DNA of 8,161 nt. Source: Chloroflexota bacterium. GTDB taxonomy: Bacteria > Chloroflexota > Limnocylindria > QHBO01. Shown here one piece after another: positions 6,189 to 8,161 of this stretch. The stretch is from assembly GCA_005879815.1 (NCBI GenBank), contig VBKA01000071.1, forward strand, positions 1 to 8,161, written 5' to 3'. Below the pieces are notes generated by a model. That model was not told the origin of the DNA, searched no databases, and was given only the letters and a program-made list of their open reading frames with translations. A program made the translations under genes and the position numbers. Positions within the stretch are counted from its first letter, which is position 1; the number at the start of each line of letters is the position of its first letter.

Positions 6189-8161
6189 GTGGCGACCACC
6201 ACCAAGAGCATCACGACGACAAAGAAGGAGACCCGGCACGGGAAGTCCGCCCCAACCGTGACGAAGGCACGGGCCCTGAGCGGCGGCGTGGTCAAGGCTG
6301 CGCCCACCAAGGCGGCCGCGGCTGCGAAGCCGATCACGTCGACAAAGGCGCCAGCTGCGGCGAATGCGCCCGCGTCGGCCAAGCCAACCGCGGCCAAGGC
6401 GGCCGCGCCAGCCAAGCAGCCCGCGAAGCCGGAAGCAGCCGCGCGAACGCCGGCCAAGGCATCGGTCCCGGGAAAGCGTCGACCCGTGGCCGCCGCGCCC
6501 CTCGATCAGGACGAGATGGGGCCGCCCGCCGAGCTCGCAACACCGCTCACGAACGGCGAAGCGGCCAGTGCGGTGGTCGAGGATCTCCTGAACAAGGGGC
6601 GCGCCGAGGGATTCATCACCCACGACCAGATCCTTGAGGCGATTCCTCAGCCAGAGGTCAACCTCGGGGCGGTCGAGGAGATCTATGCAGCCGCCGAGGA
6701 GGCGGGCGTCGAGGTGCTCGACGCGGACAACAACCCGACCTTCGCCGATGTCGAGGTCGAGGAAGAGGAAGTCCCGGGCCTCGCCGCCAAGCCGCGCGAG
6801 GTGGAAGAGGACCTCGAGGCGCTCGCCGCGGACCTGATCGGGATCGACGACCCGGTCCGCATGTATCTCAAGGAGATCGGGAAGGTCGCGCTGCTCACCG
6901 CCGAGGAGGAGGTCGTCCTGGCCAAGGCCATCGAGCTCGGGGAGCTGGCGATCGAGGACCCGGCGCGAGCCCTGGTCAACCTGTACACCTGGGTCAGCAC
7001 CAACTCCGAGCCCAAGGCGCGGGCGATGGCCGCCATGCGCGCCTTCGACCTGCCCCGCGAGTCTCCGCGTGTCACTTCGGATGCCATCGACTGGTGGGTG
7101 AAGCGCAAGAACGAGATCCCAGCGCCACCGGTGAAGTTCAGCAAGGCTCGACGCTCGCCTGATCTCGACGACGACGCCCGGCAGCGGATCCTGCACGCGG
7201 AATCGATCCTCAAGACGCTGGAGTCTGCCCCCGCCGCCGCGCTCAAGGATGCGGTGCTGTTCGGGCACAGCTATCGGTTCCGGTCGCTCGACCACGCGGG
7301 CGCCCCGGAGCTCGTCGAGCTCGAGCGCTGGGCACGCGAGACGGCCCAGCAGGTCGTGCGGGCCTACATCGAGGACGGCAATGACGCGATGTACCTGCGC
7401 GAGCTGGGTTACGACCCGAGCGTGTCGGCGGACACCCCGCCTGAAGAGCGATCGGGCCGGCTGATCGAGCAGGGCATCGACGCCCGCAAGCGGCTGACCG
7501 AGGCCAACCTGCGCCTGGTGGTGAGCATCGCCAAGAAGTACATCGGGCGAGGCATGAGCTTCCTGGACCTCATCCAGGAGGGGAACATCGGTCTCATCCG
7601 GGCGGTCGAGAAGTTCGAGTACGAGAAGGGCTTCAAGTTCAGCACCTACGCAACGTGGTGGATCCGGCAGGCGATCACGCGGGCCATCGCCGACCAGGCG
7701 CGGACCATCCGCATCCCGGTCCACATGGTGGAGACCATCAACCGCCTGATCCGCGTGCAGCGCACGCTGCTCCAGGAGCTGGGCCGCGAGCCGACCATCG
7801 AGGAGATCGCACGGCGCATGAGCCGCGACGAGATCATCCGCGAGCTGCGCGAGAAGCTGCAGCGCGAGCCGACCGAGGGCGAGGTCGATGACCGCGAGTC
7901 TCAGGGCCCGCAGAGCGTCAGCCCCGAGAAGGTGCGCGAGATCATGAAGGTATCCCAGGAGCCGGTCAGCCTCGAGACGCCCATAGGCGAGGAGGAGGAC
8001 AGCCATCTGGGCGACTTCATTCCCGACCTGGCAAGCGTGGCTCCGGCGGACGCTGCCAGCCATCAGCTCCTCAAGGAGCAGGTGGAGGGCGTGCTCGACT
8101 CGCTCACCCCCAGGGAGCGACGCGTCCTTCAGCTGCGCTTCGGCCTGGAGGACGGCCGGTC
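6189..8161 (+). CDS. rpoD: Housekeeping RNA polymerase sigma factor RpoD/SigA (3' partial)
   Basis: The group 1 sigma factor that directs core RNA polymerase to -35/-10 promoters. Start GTG 6189; 657 codons are present before the window ends. Residues 1-100 form a Lys/Ala/Pro/Thr-rich basic tail. Region 1.1 is at about 125-178 (FITHDQILEAIP). Region 1.2 is at 220-252 (DDPVRMYLKEIGKVALLT). A spacer of about 170 residues (255-424) then separates 1.2 from region 2. Region 2 (435-510) is textbook: LRLVVSIAKKY, FLDLIQEGNIGLIRAVEKFE, and YATWWIRQAITRAIADQ with Trp490-Trp491 of the -10 melting region. Region 3 has IRIPVHM, LGREPTIEEIA and EPVSLETPIGEEEDSHLGDF, with about 33 extra residues at 545-577. 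Region 4 begins LTPRERRVLQLRFGL and is cut by the window edge. Regions 1.1 and 1.2 mark it as the primary sigma factor rather than a stress sigma. Confidence 0.96.
   Translation, partial: MATTTKSITTTKKETRHGKSAPTVTKARALSGGVVKAAPTKAAAAAKPITSTKAPAAANAPASAKPTAAKAAAPAKQPAKPEAAARTPAKASVPGKRRPVAAAPLDQDEMGPPAELATPLTNGEAASAVVEDLLNKGRAEGFITHDQILEAIPQPEVNLGAVEEIYAAAEEAGVEVLDADNNPTFADVEVEEEEVPGLAAKPREVEEDLEALAADLIGIDDPVRMYLKEIGKVALLTAEEEVVLAKAIELGELAIEDPARALVNLYTWVSTNSEPKARAMAAMRAFDLPRESPRVTSDAIDWWVKRKNEIPAPPVKFSKARRSPDLDDDARQRILHAESILKTLESAPAAALKDAVLFGHSYRFRSLDHAGAPELVELERWARETAQQVVRAYIEDGNDAMYLRELGYDPSVSADTPPEERSGRLIEQGIDARKRLTEANLRLVVSIAKKYIGRGMSFLDLIQEGNIGLIRAVEKFEYEKGFKFSTYATWWIRQAITRAIADQARTIRIPVHMVETINRLIRVQRTLLQELGREPTIEEIARRMSRDEIIRELREKLQREPTEGEVDDRESQGPQSVSPEKVREIMKVSQEPVSLETPIGEEEDSHLGDFIPDLASVAPADAASHQLLKEQVEGVLDSLTPRERRVLQLRFGLEDGR

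Noticed and set aside
6189..6480. Lys/Ala/Pro-rich start of rpoD as a separate histone-H1-like gene
   Set aside because: The frame continues without a stop into regions 1.1, 1.2 and 2 of the sigma factor, so it is the N-terminal tail of RpoD.
6075..8063. A 662-codon open frame on the minus strand, almost completely antisense to rpoD
   Set aside because: It is a by-product of G/C-biased third positions in the rpoD frame. Its translation is repetitive and Leu/Asp/Gly/Arg-rich without any motif, while the + strand frame shows every sigma region.
1..8161. tRNA, rRNA, CRISPR array, insertion sequence or attachment site
   Set aside because: No cloverleaf, spaced repeats, transposase motifs or terminal inverted repeats were recognised. 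The only gaps between genes are 48, 32, 111 and 11 bases.

Overview
The window is about two thirds G+C with strong G/C preference at third codon positions, and it looks like chromosomal housekeeping DNA from a high-GC bacterium. A dnaG-rpoD pair, a PPDK-type pyruvate/phosphate dikinase, and a primary sigma factor with a long Lys/Ala/Pro tail and a large spacer between regions 1.2 and 2.1 would fit a Chloroflexota lineage (Limnocylindria/Ellin6529-like) or a neighbouring terrabacterial phylum. That placement is inference from memory of such proteins; no search was run.

Layout: (1) positions 1-65 hold the last codons of an unidentified + strand gene. (2) Positions 114-3125 encode pyruvate, phosphate dikinase (PPDK), complete, with a basic N-terminal extension and two insertions in the C-terminal half. 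(3) Positions 3158-4218, minus strand, hold a two-gene unit convergent with ppdK: a divergent ECF-like sigma factor, overlapped by four bases by a small membrane protein with an HxxxCxxC zinc-finger motif that looks like its anti-sigma factor. (4) A 111-bp divergent intergenic region (4219-4329) carries repeated CTTGACA boxes, a likely extended -10 for dnaG and an ECF-type promoter pointing the other way. (5) Positions 4330-6177 encode DNA primase (dnaG). (6) From 6189 to the window end runs the housekeeping sigma factor (rpoD/sigA), which starts at GTG behind a strong Shine-Dalgarno and is cut off inside region 4.

Functionally, dnaG-rpoD is the core of the classical macromolecular-synthesis operon: it makes the replication primase and the primary sigma factor from closely coupled genes. 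The ECF-like sigma/anti-sigma pair reads away from it across a shared promoter region, so its activation could affect dnaG-rpoD transcription through overlapping promoters. PPDK is metabolically separate (pyruvate/PEP interconversion). The most unusual items are the degenerate sigma/anti-sigma pair, the overlapping divergent promoter region, the insertions in PPDK, and an extra segment within sigma region 3 of RpoD. Nothing seen here amounts to a wholly new system; the sigma/anti-sigma module with its shared promoter is the best candidate for something undescribed.
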